Program-made: the position numbers and the translations under genes | Source: Artocarpus heterophyllus | Lineage: Eukaryota; Streptophyta; Magnoliopsida; Rosales; Moraceae | DNA length: 64,000 nucleotides | NCBI GenBank assembly: GCA_025403435.1 | Contig: CM046343.1 | Coordinates: 25,823,126 to 25,887,125, forward strand | Reading direction: 5' to 3' | The notes under the pieces: generated by a model | Databases searched by the model: none | The model's input: only the letters and a program-made list of their open reading frames with translations | What the model was told of the DNA's origin: nothing | In this document: positions 20,585 to 31,784 of the stretch, piece by piece | How the letters are laid out: every line of letters begins with the position of its first letter | Numbering within the stretch: position 1 is the first letter of the stretch

Positions 20585-22909
20585 TGTAATGCCCAAAATT
20601 CTTACAAATGTGTATGGTTATATGAAGCTTTTTTCATAGTAAATTTGAATACTATGTTGTGCATCTTATTATTTTAATCATGATATAATGTTCTATTATG
20701 TAAAGTTTTTGAGAAATCTAATGATATTTCAAGTGTCTTTTTACAGTGAAGAGTTGGATGACCTACTTGACAAGTATTGATGTGCTACCAATAATTGAAA
20801 ATGAGAGTTTTTTATTGTTGGTTCATTACATGATTTATTATGTTTTCATTTAGTTGACTATTTAGTAACAGTTAAAGTTAGTATTTGATATCTGTTTGTA
20901 TGACTTTGTTCAAAATGGTACATTTATGAACATATATTAACATTGAGGATATATATGTGAAAAGGTATTTTTAGTGGGGCTATTGCTAGAATTATGAAAT
21001 AAAATATATGATTATAATATGTCAATTGCTTAGTTGTCACCTAAACATTAATCCACCACATATAACCTCTAACTCATGTCTCTGTCTCTGACCATATTAT
21101 TCCTAAAAGAAAAACTTTACTTTGAGCTTCCTCTTCTTTATTAAAACAAAAAAGCCAAAGAAGTGAGGGTTTGAGAGCTTGAAGGTTCAGATTTGGGAAG
21201 AAACTACCCAGAAAGCTATAGTATTCTTGAGAAAATTGAAGTTCGAACCTAAATTTGAGAGTCCAACTTGTATAATAGCCATAGTAAGACGTTTTTCTTG
21301 AACTAGATGGTTATTTTCATGCTTCTTGATGGGGGTTTTTGTGGGTTGTATGCATATGGGCTGGTTTGTGAAAATTTTCATGGAAGTAAAGATGTCTTTA
21401 GTTAGATGATGTGAGAAAGAGTTTAATTGAATGTAAATAGGTGTTCCTCTTGCTGTGGTTTAATCTAAATGTGATTTGGAAGTGTTAAAATTTGGATTTC
21501 CTCTGTTTTGTATGAATTTTGGTAAGTGCAAGCATGATGTTTGAGAAAATGTTAAGCTGAAATTTTGGAAAAAAAAAAGTGTGCAATAGGCCTGATTATG
21601 GGCTTCTTATCTCCTAGATTACTTTGAGTTTGAAGCTAAAATTTTGAGGACTGATAGTGGACATATAGAGCTATGTTGTGTCAATTTTTGTACAAAAATG
21701 TTAAGGATGAATTTTTTGGTGAATTTTTCAAAATCAGGCCTTGCTGCTAAAATTTTGCTGACAGTAAGCTAGATTTGCTTGTTTGTGAACCTAGCCAAAT
21801 TAAACCCAAATGATGTGAAATTTTGCAGGGAGATTCTTTGATATGTTTATTGTTGTTCTGCAAATTTTCATGACAATTGGGTTTGTATTCTAAGGTCTAT
21901 GAATTTTGCCATTTTTACATGTCAAGAAGATGATTGTAAGTTAGCATAAGTATGATTGTTAAAATTGTTTCTTTGTGCTTGAATGGTTACAATATGAATA
22001 TGGCAGGTCAATAGCACATCAAATTCACCAAGAAGGGTCCACTCTTCACACTTTCGTTAAGTCTTCTTGGATTTCAAGTAAGTAGAATCCTATTCTCAAA
22101 CTTCACAAGAAACAGTAGTACTTGTATCAGAAGTATTTTATAAACTCAATGAGTTAAAGGATTTGTATAATTGTGATTGTCTAATGTACTTGTTTACAAA
22201 AGTAAAAACTGTTGTATCCTTGTGTTATGTTTTAAGATAAAGTATAGAACATCGTTTAACATCTGCGTAAACAATGGATGCAGGAGGGACCAGCAGACCC
22301 AAATTATGGTGGCGATATCCCTTGAGGCATGAGGTTTTCTGATATGGGGTAGCCACATGACTAAAAAAGAACAGGTTCCAAAAACTAACGGCCTATCAGA
22401 TATCAAGCTAGTTCTATACTTGACTAAGGCGCTATAGACTACTTTTCACAAAAAATGTATTCTTTTAACGGAAAATGGGTACAATAGAATGCCATGGTTT
22501 AAAATACATGTTTGACCTTGTGATGTCAATTCTAGATTCTACTTACTGAGCTATAGCTCATTTAGCTTCTTGTGATGCAGATGTTGATGTGCAGGAATAG
22601 AAGTTGTTTAAGTTGCTACGGCTGACAAAATGTTCACATGCTGCTAATGAGAACTATTATGTTTTAAAGACTGTTGTCTCTGATGTGTATAATCAAGAGT
22701 TTGAGAACTTGTCCTAGAAAAGATATTTCTTTTATTTGTAAATATTGTAAGTTTTTTGTTCAGTTTGTAATTTTTATCTAATAATATGATATGTAAAAAG
22801 ATAAATGAGGAGTTTTTTTTTTAATAATTTCTACATGTTTAAGTAAAGGTAGCACTCGCCAGCTTGACCTAGGCATGTGTTTTGTCTACTTAAGATGGAG
22901 GGTGTTACA
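20585..22909 (+). repeat. Left LTR of the chromovirus
   Basis: The LTR starts TGTAATGCCC and ends GGTGTTACA, the near-palindromic termini common in this clade. It aligns with 29137-30641 throughout except for 21557-22369, which is missing from the right copy. Confidence 0.85.
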
Positions 22910-23084
22910 ATACCCTTACTGCATTATAATTTGTTATAATGTCACTTTAGATTGACTTATAGAAATAGTAAAAGTGCTTGCAATTAATGAGAAAAGATAT
23001 AACAAATTAAATGCCTTAGATAATTGTTTAGAGTTAAAATTCCATGTTAGTTATTAAACACAAAAGATTCTCGATGCTTCACCA
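22910..23084 (+). repeat. Segment after left LTR, duplicated after right LTR
   Basis: It starts ATACCCTTACTGC and ends GATGCTTCACCA, and is nearly identical to 30642-30818. It occupies the place where a primer site, gag and protease are expected. Either it is duplicated flanking DNA or the LTR is longer than its canonical GGTGTTACA end suggests. Confidence 0.8.
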
Positions 23085-23117
23085 CAGAGAGATCATCTAT
23101 ACCAATTATAACTTGCA

Positions 23118-25787
23118 ATGAAAGCTCAGAAGATGCTTAGTAAAGGTTGTGTTGGCTATTTGGCTAGTGTTATGGATACTTCAGTGGAACAAAAGTTAAA
23201 GCTGGAAGATGTGGATGTAGTTCAAGAGTTCCTAGAAGTGTTCCCATATGACTTACTAGGATTGCCATCTGATCGAGAGATTGAGTTTGTAATTGATCTT
23301 GTACCAGGGACTCACCAATTTCCAAAGCACCCTACAAAATTGCACCAATAGAATTAAAGGAGTTGAAGATACAACTGCAAGAATTGCTTAATAAGGGTTT
23401 TATACCCCCTAGTTATTCTCCTTGGGGAGTGCCCATGTTATTTGTGAAGAAAAAGAATAGCACATTGTGGTTATGTATTGATTATAGGGAGTTAAACAGG
23501 GTGACTATTAAGAATAAGTACCCACTTCCAAGGATAGATGATTTGTTTGATCAATTACAGGGTGCTTTTGTTTTCTCAAAGATTGATTTGCGAAGTGGAT
23601 ATCATCAATTGATGATCAAAGAAGAAGATGTGTAGAAGACTTGCCTTTAGAACAAGGTAATGGGCATTATGAATTTTTAGTGATGCCTTTTGGTTTAACA
23701 AATGTCCCTGCTGCATTTATGGACTTAATGAATACAGTGTTCAAGCAGTTTCTTGATAAATTTGTGATTGTATTCATTGATGATATTTTGATCTATTCTT
23801 GAAGTAAGGAGGAACATAAAGAACACTTAAGAATTGTGCTGCAAGTTCTCAAGGAAAACAAGTTGTATGCCAAATTTAAGAAGTGTTAATTTTGGCTAGA
23901 ACAAGTGGCATTCCTAGAACATATAGTGTCCAAGAATGGAATTTCTATTGATCCAGACATATAGTGTCCAAGAATGGAATTTCTATTGATCCAGGTAAAG
24001 TGAAAGCTGTTGCTAACTGGCCAACGCCAACAAATGTATCAGAAGTTAAGAGCTTTTTAGGATTGGCAGGGTACTATCGACGATTTGTTGAGGGATTCTC
24101 TAAAATAGCCAATCCTTTAGCATCACTGACTAAAAAGAATATGAAATTTCAGTGGACTAATGCTTGTGAAATGAGTTTTCAAGAATTGAAGCATAGGCTA
24201 GTCACAGCTCCGGTGCTTACCATTCCACCAAGAACTGGGGGATTTGTGGTGTATAGTGATGCCTCCAAGAATGGCTTAGGCTGTGTGTTAATCCAGAATG
24301 GGAAGGTAATCGCATATGCCTCAAGGCAACTAAAAGAGCCTGAAAAGAATTACCCAACTCATGATTTGGAACTTGCTTGCGATAGTTTTTTCTTTGAAAA
24401 TCTACAGACACTACCTGTATGGTGAGAAGTGTGAGATTTATACTAACCATAAGAGTCTAAAGTATTTCTTCACCCAGAAGGAGTTGAATATGAGGCAGCA
24501 TAGATGGTTGAAACTTGTGAAAAACTATGATTGTGTAACCAACTACCATCTTGGTAAAGCAAATGTGGTCGCTTATGCCTTAAGTAGAAAATCAATGTCA
24601 TCCCTCCAGTTTCATTCAAAAGTCAATATTATTGGATTGGCAAAGGTTGGAGCTTGAAATAGTCCTAAAAGGAATAATGAATAAATTGTCAGCTCTAGTA
24701 TTGCAACCTGTGCTACAAGATAAAATTAAAGAAGGCCAAAAGGTGGACAAGTATTTGATTGGGTTGAGAAACAAGATTAATGCAGGACAGAGACCAAACT
24801 TCTCAGTTGCTGAAGATGGGATTATAAGATATAGAGAGAGGTTATGTGTGCCCTTTGTTAAGGCCATTAAAGAAGACATCTTGAAAGAAGCTTATATGAC
24901 TCCTTATTCAATACACCCAGGTAGCACAAAATTGTCTAGAGACTTAAAGCAGCATTATTGGTGGCATGGAATGAAGAAAGATCTAGCAAAGTTTATAGCT
25001 GAATGTTTAACTTGTCAACAAGTTAAGATTGAACATCAAGGACCAGTAGGGTTGTTGAAGCCTTTATTGATTGCAGAGTGAAAATGGGAACACATCACAA
25101 TGGATTTTATACTTGGATTGCCTAGAACTCAAAAAGGATTCAATTCTATATGGGTAGTTGTGGATAGGTTAACCAAGTCTGCCCATTTTCTTCCAGTGAA
25201 ATCCACTTATACCATAGACCAATATGCTCAATTGTATATCAAAGAAATGCTCAGATTACATGGAGTGCTGGTTTCAAGAGTATCTGATAGAGACCCCAAG
25301 TTCACATCTACGTCTTGGAAGAGTTTACATAGTGCTATGGGAACGAAGCTTGCATTTAGCACAGCATTTCATCCTCAAAGTGATGGACAATCGGAGAGGG
25401 TAATTCAGATATTGGAAGATATGTTAAGAGCTTGTATACCTGATTTGCCTGGGAGTTGGGATACAAAGCTTCCTCTAGGGGAATTTACTTACAACAATAG
25501 TTACCAAGCGACGATTGGAATGGCACCTTATGAAGCACTATATGGAAGAAAATGTAGATCTCTAGTTCATTGGGATAAAGTTGGAGAAAGAGAATTACTC
25601 GGTCCAGAGATGGTACAAATGACCATTAAGGTAGTAGAAAAGATACGTGATAGAATGAGGACAACACAAAGTAGACTAAAAAGCTATGCAGATAAAAGAA
25701 GAAAAGATTTAGAGTTTACTTTTGGGGATCATGTATTCCTAAAGGTAGCTTCAATGAAGGGCGTCATGATATATGGCCCATTTGAAA
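23118..25787 (+). pseudogene. Chromovirus pol: RT, RNase H, integrase (broken)
   Basis: The RT starts with [19 protein letters not shown] and [20 protein letters not shown]; the active site [10 protein letters not shown] is near 23770-23800. RNase H reads [20 protein letters not shown] and HDLELA. The integrase has a zinc region (HPGSTKLSRDLKQHYWWHGM … CLTCQQVK), catalytic D in MDFILGLPRTQ, D in SDRDPKFTS and E in GQSERVIQILE. Stops occur at about 23351, 23634, 23802 and 23889. A 38-bp tandem duplication at 23919-23994 shifts the frame, and further shifts lie near 24425, 24657 and 25081. The protein is truncated in the C-terminal GPFE segment by a solo-LTR insertion and resumes at 28773. Confidence 0.92.
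23919..23994 (+). repeat. 38-bp tandem duplication inside pol
   Basis: The unit beginning ACATATAGTGTCCAAG and ending ATTGATCCAG is present twice, head to tail (23919-23956 and 23957-23994), with no difference. Since 38 is not a multiple of 3, it shifts the reading frame. Confidence 0.95.
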
Positions 25788-26138
25788 TGTAACGCCCCTT
25801 AGTTCGGACGTCACAGATGTCGTTACATTCTTACATTCATACTTACTTGGACTTTAAGCATATATATGAATACAAAACTTAAACGATACTTTTAATTGTA
25901 AAAGTAAAACATACTTAACCAGGATCCATTCATACATTTAAAAAAAAAAAAAATTAACATTGTTTAGAATAGTATTGCTTAACATATTCCATATCATAAT
26001 TTATTCAATTATACTTTAAATTAATCATGAACTTATTTAATAATATAGGTATACCAAGTTGTAAAATCAGGACTTATATAAACATCACAACATATCTCAT
26101 CAATCATCATAACATTTAAAGCTTACTTACTCCCACAG

Positions 26139-26350
26139 TTCGGCAGGCCGAACTTGGGACTTCGGCAGGCCGAACTTGGGACTTCGGCAGGCCGAACATG
26201 ATCGGCAGGCCGGAGTTCCCTCAACCGGTAGACCGGCAAAGGCTTTGCAATCTGGCTTAAAATCTCATCATCGTTCGGCATGCCAAAAACGTGATCGGTA
26301 GGCCAAACTTTTGGACATAGGCAGGCTGACCAAGATGTTCGACAGGCGAC
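26139..26350. repeat. TTCGGCAGGCCGAA motif cluster in A1 (LTR 3' side)
   Basis: Exact 14-mers lie at 26139-26152, 26161-26174 and 26183-26196. Degenerate versions follow down to the GACAGGCGACCG word near 26345. Most differences are single C-to-T or G-to-A changes. Confidence 0.9.
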
Positions 26351-28402
26351 CGAGCCAAAAATCCTTGGAAAATTTTAATTTTTAAAACAAAACCATCCTT
26401 TCATAAAAGAAATACAGAAGTTCATAATACTTAAAATAATGTAATAAAATATAAAACATAGTTCAAGAATACTTAAAATATTTATCATCATAAAAAAATG
26501 TTCAAAATCTAAAACTTGATTTAAAATATAAAAACGTTCTTCTTGACGTGCTTCTGGTTACAATTCATCGTGCTTAGTGCTCACACGCCTTCCCATGTCC
26601 TCCGCCTATTCCATGATTTTCTTACCCTTATCTGCAACATGATATAAAACATGATTAAGCTAATGCTTAGTAAGTACATATAATTCTCACAATTTAAAAC
26701 ATTACATAAACAGCATCATCATCATCATCATTGTCATCATATCATAAAAGTGTCTTAAGCACAATTTCATAGAAACATATCTTTCATTACATTGACCATT
26801 TTAAAACTATTCCATTTTATCTTTAGGCCCAAGTGTTGCACCATGAACATCATTGTAGGCACGCCGTCATGAGAGGAGAAGGATAGCTAATCCCAAACCA
26901 AACATGACATCATAACATATCATTTCATAACATTGGTGTGCAACACTTATTAGGTGATACATATATACATAATTTTCATACTTTGAAACATGTCATCATC
27001 ATACATACATAACTTTAATTCATGAAAATCTTTCATGAGAAATCCTTTAAAGAAAATAACCATAAAATCATCATGAATTTCATAGTGAACATATAATCAA
27101 ACTTTGTAAAACGTGTCATGTTACAGGCGAGAATGTACTTACCTTAACGCTAGCTTACTTAACCTTAATATACTTTTGGTGATGACGCCGCGGTCTCGAT
27201 GTACTCGCTTCTTTGAGTGTTCATGCCATTTATCCATTTAAAATACAATAAAATTAATACTTATCATAAAACATTCATTCATATAACATTCATATATACA
27301 TTCATCTCATATAATAAACATAACTCATAATCATCATTGTGAAAACATAAAATCATCATCAAAACATTTCATACATTATAAACATGAAAATCTTTTAAAA
27401 ACGTTTTCTAATAATTTAAAATACATACATTTTAAAATTCATACAAACATCTTATTATCAATATTTCAACATCATATAAATATTTCATCATTAATAAAAA
27501 TTATTTAAACATATAAAACATTTTATAAAACAAAAATCCAAAAATAATATTTATTAAAACAGTTTTCTCATAGAAATCTCAGTAACATAAAATGTACTCA
27601 TCATAACATACACATACACATACTTGTCAACTTTCATGAAAAACATCATTCATTTACCCCTTAAATAACATTACATTTTTCATGCATCATAGTCAAATAG
27701 TAATATTTTACTATGAAGGGTAGAGGATAGAAAATTCATATTTTTTTTTCATAGGAAAAACCGAAATGACATGAAACTTGGAAAAACATCACACAATACA
27801 TACATGAACATCATATTAAAACTCAAGGCAAAAATACAATACCTATATAAAGATATTGCAAATGCTTTGGAGGAGAAGAATTCTTTTCAAAACACCAGAA
27901 AAACTGAGTTCTTACCTTGAAATTTCTTCTCAAAATCCTTCAAATTCCTCCAAATAAAACTAATTTTTTTTTTTATTTCTTCTTTCAATTACTCTCAGAA
28001 AATAAGGAGAAGAAGGAGAGGAGAAAGCGTAAGGCAAAGAGAGGGAGTGAAACAGAAAGAAAACGTCTGAGAAAGAAAAGAAAAGTCGTGAGAGAAGGAG
28101 AAAGAGAGCAATAACATAAAGAAATCAATACTCTCCATTAAGTCAAAATTTTCTGACTATTCTTGGTCCAGAATTCATGTGTAAGTGGAGATGATTGAGG
28201 GAGAGTCAAACAAATCATCAATCTTACCATAAATTGCCCTCTAAAAATAGGAAACCATTTAAAACCATACAAATCAATGCGAAGTTAAACCCCTTATTTC
28301 CTTAACTGATAAAATTATTCCATTAATATGCCAATTAATCATAATAAATCACCTAATTAACATAATTAACTCAGCCATAAATTTGGAGAGATTTTTGCTG
28401 AC

Positions 28403-28523
28403 TGCTCATCAGCTGTGTTTGGCCTGTCGATTTTCCTCTTCAGCCTGTCGGTTCCACCAAGTTCGGCCTGCTGATGGTTTCCTTCGGCCTGCTGATCTTT
28501 GGCAGACTGTTCAGCCTGCCGAA
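28403..28523. repeat. Palindrome motif cluster in A1 (LTR 5' side)
   Basis: Six or more degenerate copies are visible, including TTCGGCCTGCTGA twice and CAGCCTGCCGAACTG. The core here is mostly in the CCTG orientation, opposite to the cluster at 26139-26350. Confidence 0.85.
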
Positions 28524-28772
28524 CTGTCCTTAAATGCCATACATTAAAACACTCATACATCATCGCATCATAATTAAACATACATTAAAAAAATCATAAA
28601 CACTTGAGCACAACGATTCCATGCGGTCGTCACCTGTCATATAACTTGACATAAAAAGTTAGTAACATTAACATCATATATCATTACGTATATCATAAAT
28701 TATTAATAAAATATCATTAACGTCGTTACTAACTTAACGTAATTCATTACATAAAAATAGGCAGGTGTTACA

Positions 28773-29118
28773 TGAAATCCTTGAAAGGGTTGGTGATAGA
28801 GCATACAGGTTGGCCTTACCTCCTTTATTATCTAGTGTACATAATGTCTTTCATGTATCCATGCTCAAGAAGTACATTCCAAATCCCTCGCATGTTTTAA
28901 GTTTTGAACCACTGGAAATAACCTTTGATTTAGCATATGAGGAGAAACCAGTAAAGATCCTTAATAGAAAAGAAAAGGAGTTGAGGACCAAGAAGATTTA
29001 ACTAGTAAAGGTTTTGTGGAAGAATCATTCAATAGAAGAAGCCACATGGGAAAAAGAGGAAGAGATGCGGAGCAAATATCCAGAACTATCTGGCGTGTCA
29101 AATTTCGAGGACAAAATT
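28773..29118 (+). pseudogene. Chromovirus integrase C-terminus and chromodomain, downstream of the insertion
   Basis: Text resumes with EILERVGDRAYRLALPP, SVHNVFHVSMLKKYIPNPSH and ITFDLAYEEKPVKILN. After a stop near 29000 it continues KVLWKNHSIEEATWEKEEEM. The last segment is the chromodomain-like tail (V-x-W, E-E-A-T-W-E) that defines chromoviruses and is thought to direct integration to heterochromatin. The region reads straight on from the pol text left of 25788. Confidence 0.88.
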
Positions 29119-29120
29119 TA

Positions 29121-29136
29121 ATAAGGAGGGGAGAAA
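29121..29136 (+). other. Polypurine tract of the chromovirus
   Basis: The run AAGGAGGGGAGAAA directly abuts the right LTR, the expected site of plus-strand priming. Confidence 0.75.
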
Positions 29137-30641
29137 GGTAATGCCCAAAATTCTCACAAATGTGTATGGTTATATGAAGCATTTTTCATGAAAATTTGAA
29201 TAATACTGTTGTGCATTTTATTATTTTAATCATGATATAACGTTCTATTATACAGAGTTTTTGAGAAATCTAATGATATTTCAAGTGTCTAGTGAAGAGT
29301 TGGATGACCTACTTGACAAGAATTGATGTGCTACCAATAATTGAAAATGATATGTTTTATTGTTGGTTCATTACACGATTTATTATGTTTTCATTTAGTT
29401 GACTATTTTAGTAATAGTTAACCTTAGTATTTGATATATGTTTATATGACTTTGTTAAAAAAGGTGGTACATTTATGAATATATATTAACGTTGAGGATA
29501 TATATGTGAAAAGGTATTTTTAGTGGGGCTATTGCTATAATTATGAAATAAAATATATGACTATAATATATCAATTGCTTAGTTGTCACCTAAACATTAA
29601 TCCACCGCATTTAACCTCTAACTCACGTCTCTGTCTCTGACCATATTATTCCTAAAAGAAAAACTTTACTTCGAGCTTCCTCTTCTCTATTAAAACAAAA
29701 GGCCAAAGATGTGAGGATTTGAAAGCTTGAAGGTTCGGATTTGGGAAGAAACTACCCAAAAAACTATAGTATTCTTGAGAAGCTTGAAGTTCGAACCTAA
29801 ATTTGAGAGGCCAACTTGTATAGCAACCAAGGTAAGTCGTTTTTCTTGAACTAGATGGTTATTTTTGTGATTCTTGATGGTGGTTTTTGTGGGTTGTATG
29901 CATATGGGCTGTTTTGTGAAAATTTTCATGGAAGTAAAGATGTCTTTAGTTAGATAATGTGAGAAAGAGTTTAATTGAATGTAAATAGGTGTTCCTCTTG
30001 CTGTGGTTTGATCTAAACATGATTTGGAAGTGTTTAAATTTGGATTTGCTCTATTTTGTATGAATTTTGGTAAGTGCAAGCATGATGTTTGAGAAAATGT
30101 TAAGAACAGGTTCCAAAAACTCACGGCCTATCAGATATCAAGTTAGTTCTATACTTGACTAAGGCGCTATAGACTACTTTTCACTACAAATGTATTCTTT
30201 TAACTGAAAATGGGTACAATAGAATGCCATGGTTTAAAATACATGTTTGAACTTGTGATGTCAATTCTAGATTCTACTTACTGGGCTATAGCTCATTTAG
30301 CTTCTTGTGATGCAGATGTTGATGTGCAGGAATAGAAGTTGTTTAAGTTGCTACGGTTGACAAAATGTTCACATGCTGCTAATGAGAACTATTATGTTTT
30401 AAAGACTATTGTTTCCAATGTGTATAATCAAGAGTTTGAGAACTTGTCCTAGAAAAGATATTTCTTTTATTTGTAAATATTGTAAGTTTTTTTCAGTTTG
30501 TAATTTTTATCTAATAATATGATATGTAAAAAGATAACTTAAGAGTTTTTTTTTTAATAATTTCTATATGTTTAAGTAAAGGTAGCACTCGCCAGCTTGA
30601 CCAGGCATGTGTTTTGTCTACTTAAGATGGAAGGTGTTACA
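29137..30641 (+). repeat. Right LTR of the chromovirus (813 bp deleted)
   Basis: It is 1505 bp and begins GGTAATGCCC, where the left LTR has TGTAATGCCC. At 30104/30105 it jumps from GTTAAG to AACAGG; the left LTR has an additional 813 bp (21557-22369) at this point. The left ends of that segment share AAG, consistent with a microhomology deletion. Confidence 0.85.
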
Positions 30642-31784
30642 ATACCCTTACTGCATTATAATTTGTTATAATGTCACTTTAGATTGACTTATAGAATTAG
30701 TAAAAGTGGTTGCAATTAATGAGAAAAGATATAACAAATTAAATGCCTTAGATAATTGTTTAGTATTAAAATTCCATGTTAGTTATTAAACACACAAAAG
30801 ATTCTCGATGCTTCACCATTTTAATTTTATATTTTAAAATTTTCAAAAATATTTTCCTTTTAAGTTTTGTTTTGAAAATCCATTTCCACTTTAAATTGAA
30901 AATTTTCAATCTTCCAAAAACCCACCTCCCTGTGGATACAACAACCTTTTTATATTACAAACATCCGCGTTTAAAGAAACATTTTAGACGATGCAATACT
31001 CTATACTACATTAGAAGTTTTGATTATCATGCTATTATTTTTCTGGTTTATTATGTAATAAAACTCTTGGTTGATTTTATGTATTAAGACAAATTATTGT
31101 TTATTAAAATTGAACCGTGGGAAGCAAAAAGATTGGAGTAATTTTATAATAGAATAGAGATAATTATGTTGTTAAATATAGAAGAACTTAATTAAAAGGA
31201 AAATGAGACTGACCCTTTTTTCTATTCTTCCATTCTTAAAAGGGAGGGAGGGAGGGAGGGAGATGGAGGAAATTTGTTCTTGAGAATATACAGATCTAAA
31301 ACCCATAGTTTGCCCTTGATAGGAGTAAGTGTGGGGAAGAAGTATTAAAAAAATACATCTTAAAAATAAATTGTAGAGGAGGGTTTGACAAAAAGGAAAA
31401 AATGCAAATAGGTAGAAGAAAAGGGTAATAATAACAAATTAAAAACAAAAAAAAAAGAAAAAAGGAAATGAATGACAAGTGGATGAAAATGTCAATGTTT
31501 TAAAGTTTGGTGAGGGAGCGACAACTTTTCAACGTTGATGCAAAATATAAAAGAGAACCAGATGCGAAAAGAATTTAAAAAACTTTTCTGTCAATTTTAG
31601 TACTTTGACCTTCTCTTAGAACTAATATAAAAAAGGCACTATAAATTGATTTTAGATAAGTCTCATAACGATTCTTTCATTCCAAAGCATGAATGTAGTA
31701 GTAATGCCCCAACTTATTTATATATAACCACTGGATATACAGGATACATAAAAAGCTTCTGTTGAGAGCAAATTATAAAGCTGA
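30642..31784. other. Intergenic stretch downstream of the subtilase
   Basis: The first 177 bp repeat the segment after the left chromovirus LTR. The rest is AT-rich with no convincing gene. A (GGGA)n run lies at 31242-31261. Confidence 0.55.
31242..31261 (+). repeat. (GGGA)5 run, potential G-quadruplex
   Basis: Five consecutive G3 tracts separated by single A bases meet the usual G-quadruplex pattern. It lies about 520 bp beyond the subtilase stop, on the strand opposite the gene's coding strand. Confidence 0.7.

Larger units (their letters stand above)
25783..28777 (-). mobile_element. Solo LTR, Gypsy family A, copy A1 (25788-28772)
   Basis: The 2985-bp element starts TGTAACGCCCC, ends CAGGTGTTACA, and is flanked by a perfect 5-bp duplication, TGAAA (25783-25787 and 28773-28777). 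It splits the chromovirus integrase. No gag-pol or internal LTR repeat is seen, so it is best read as a solo LTR of a Gypsy element whose coding part was lost by LTR recombination. A non-autonomous element without genes is the alternative. Orientation is inferred from a CT-rich leader-like tract and a donor-like splice word, which read on the minus strand here. It carries two clusters of the TTCGGCAGGCCGAA motif. Confidence 0.9.
20585..30641 (+). mobile_element. Rearranged chromovirus (Gypsy, Del/Tekay-like) lacking gag and protease
   Basis: LTRs are 20585-22909 (TGTAATGCCC … GGTGTTACA, 2325 bp) and 29137-30641 (first T changed, with an internal deletion). The internal region holds a plus-strand pol from the pre-RT linker to a chromodomain-like C-terminus, but no gag, protease or recognisable primer site. 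The integrase is split by a solo LTR at 25788-28772. Flanking 5-mers AAACC (20580-20584) and ATACC (30642-30646) are a possible target duplication with one change. The 175-180 bp following each LTR are also alike, which a simple insertion does not explain (see findings). pol has many stops, so the copy is dead. Confidence 0.85.

Noticed and set aside
26139..26350. CRISPR-like array of short palindromic repeats
   Set aside because: Repeats are 14 bp, degenerate and irregularly spaced, in a plant genome inside an LTR, with no cas genes. This is a motif cluster, not CRISPR.
27917..28114. 65-codon Lys/Arg/Glu-rich frame in A1
   Set aside because: Antisense reading of the CT-rich leader tract of the LTR; simple-sequence composition.
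28366..28581. 71-codon frame containing repeated R-Q-A-E and Q-Q-A-E words (and similar frames in A2, A3 and the Copia LTR)
   Set aside because: The apparent peptide repeat is just translation of the TTCGGCAGGCCGAA cluster, read in different frames in different copies and broken in most.
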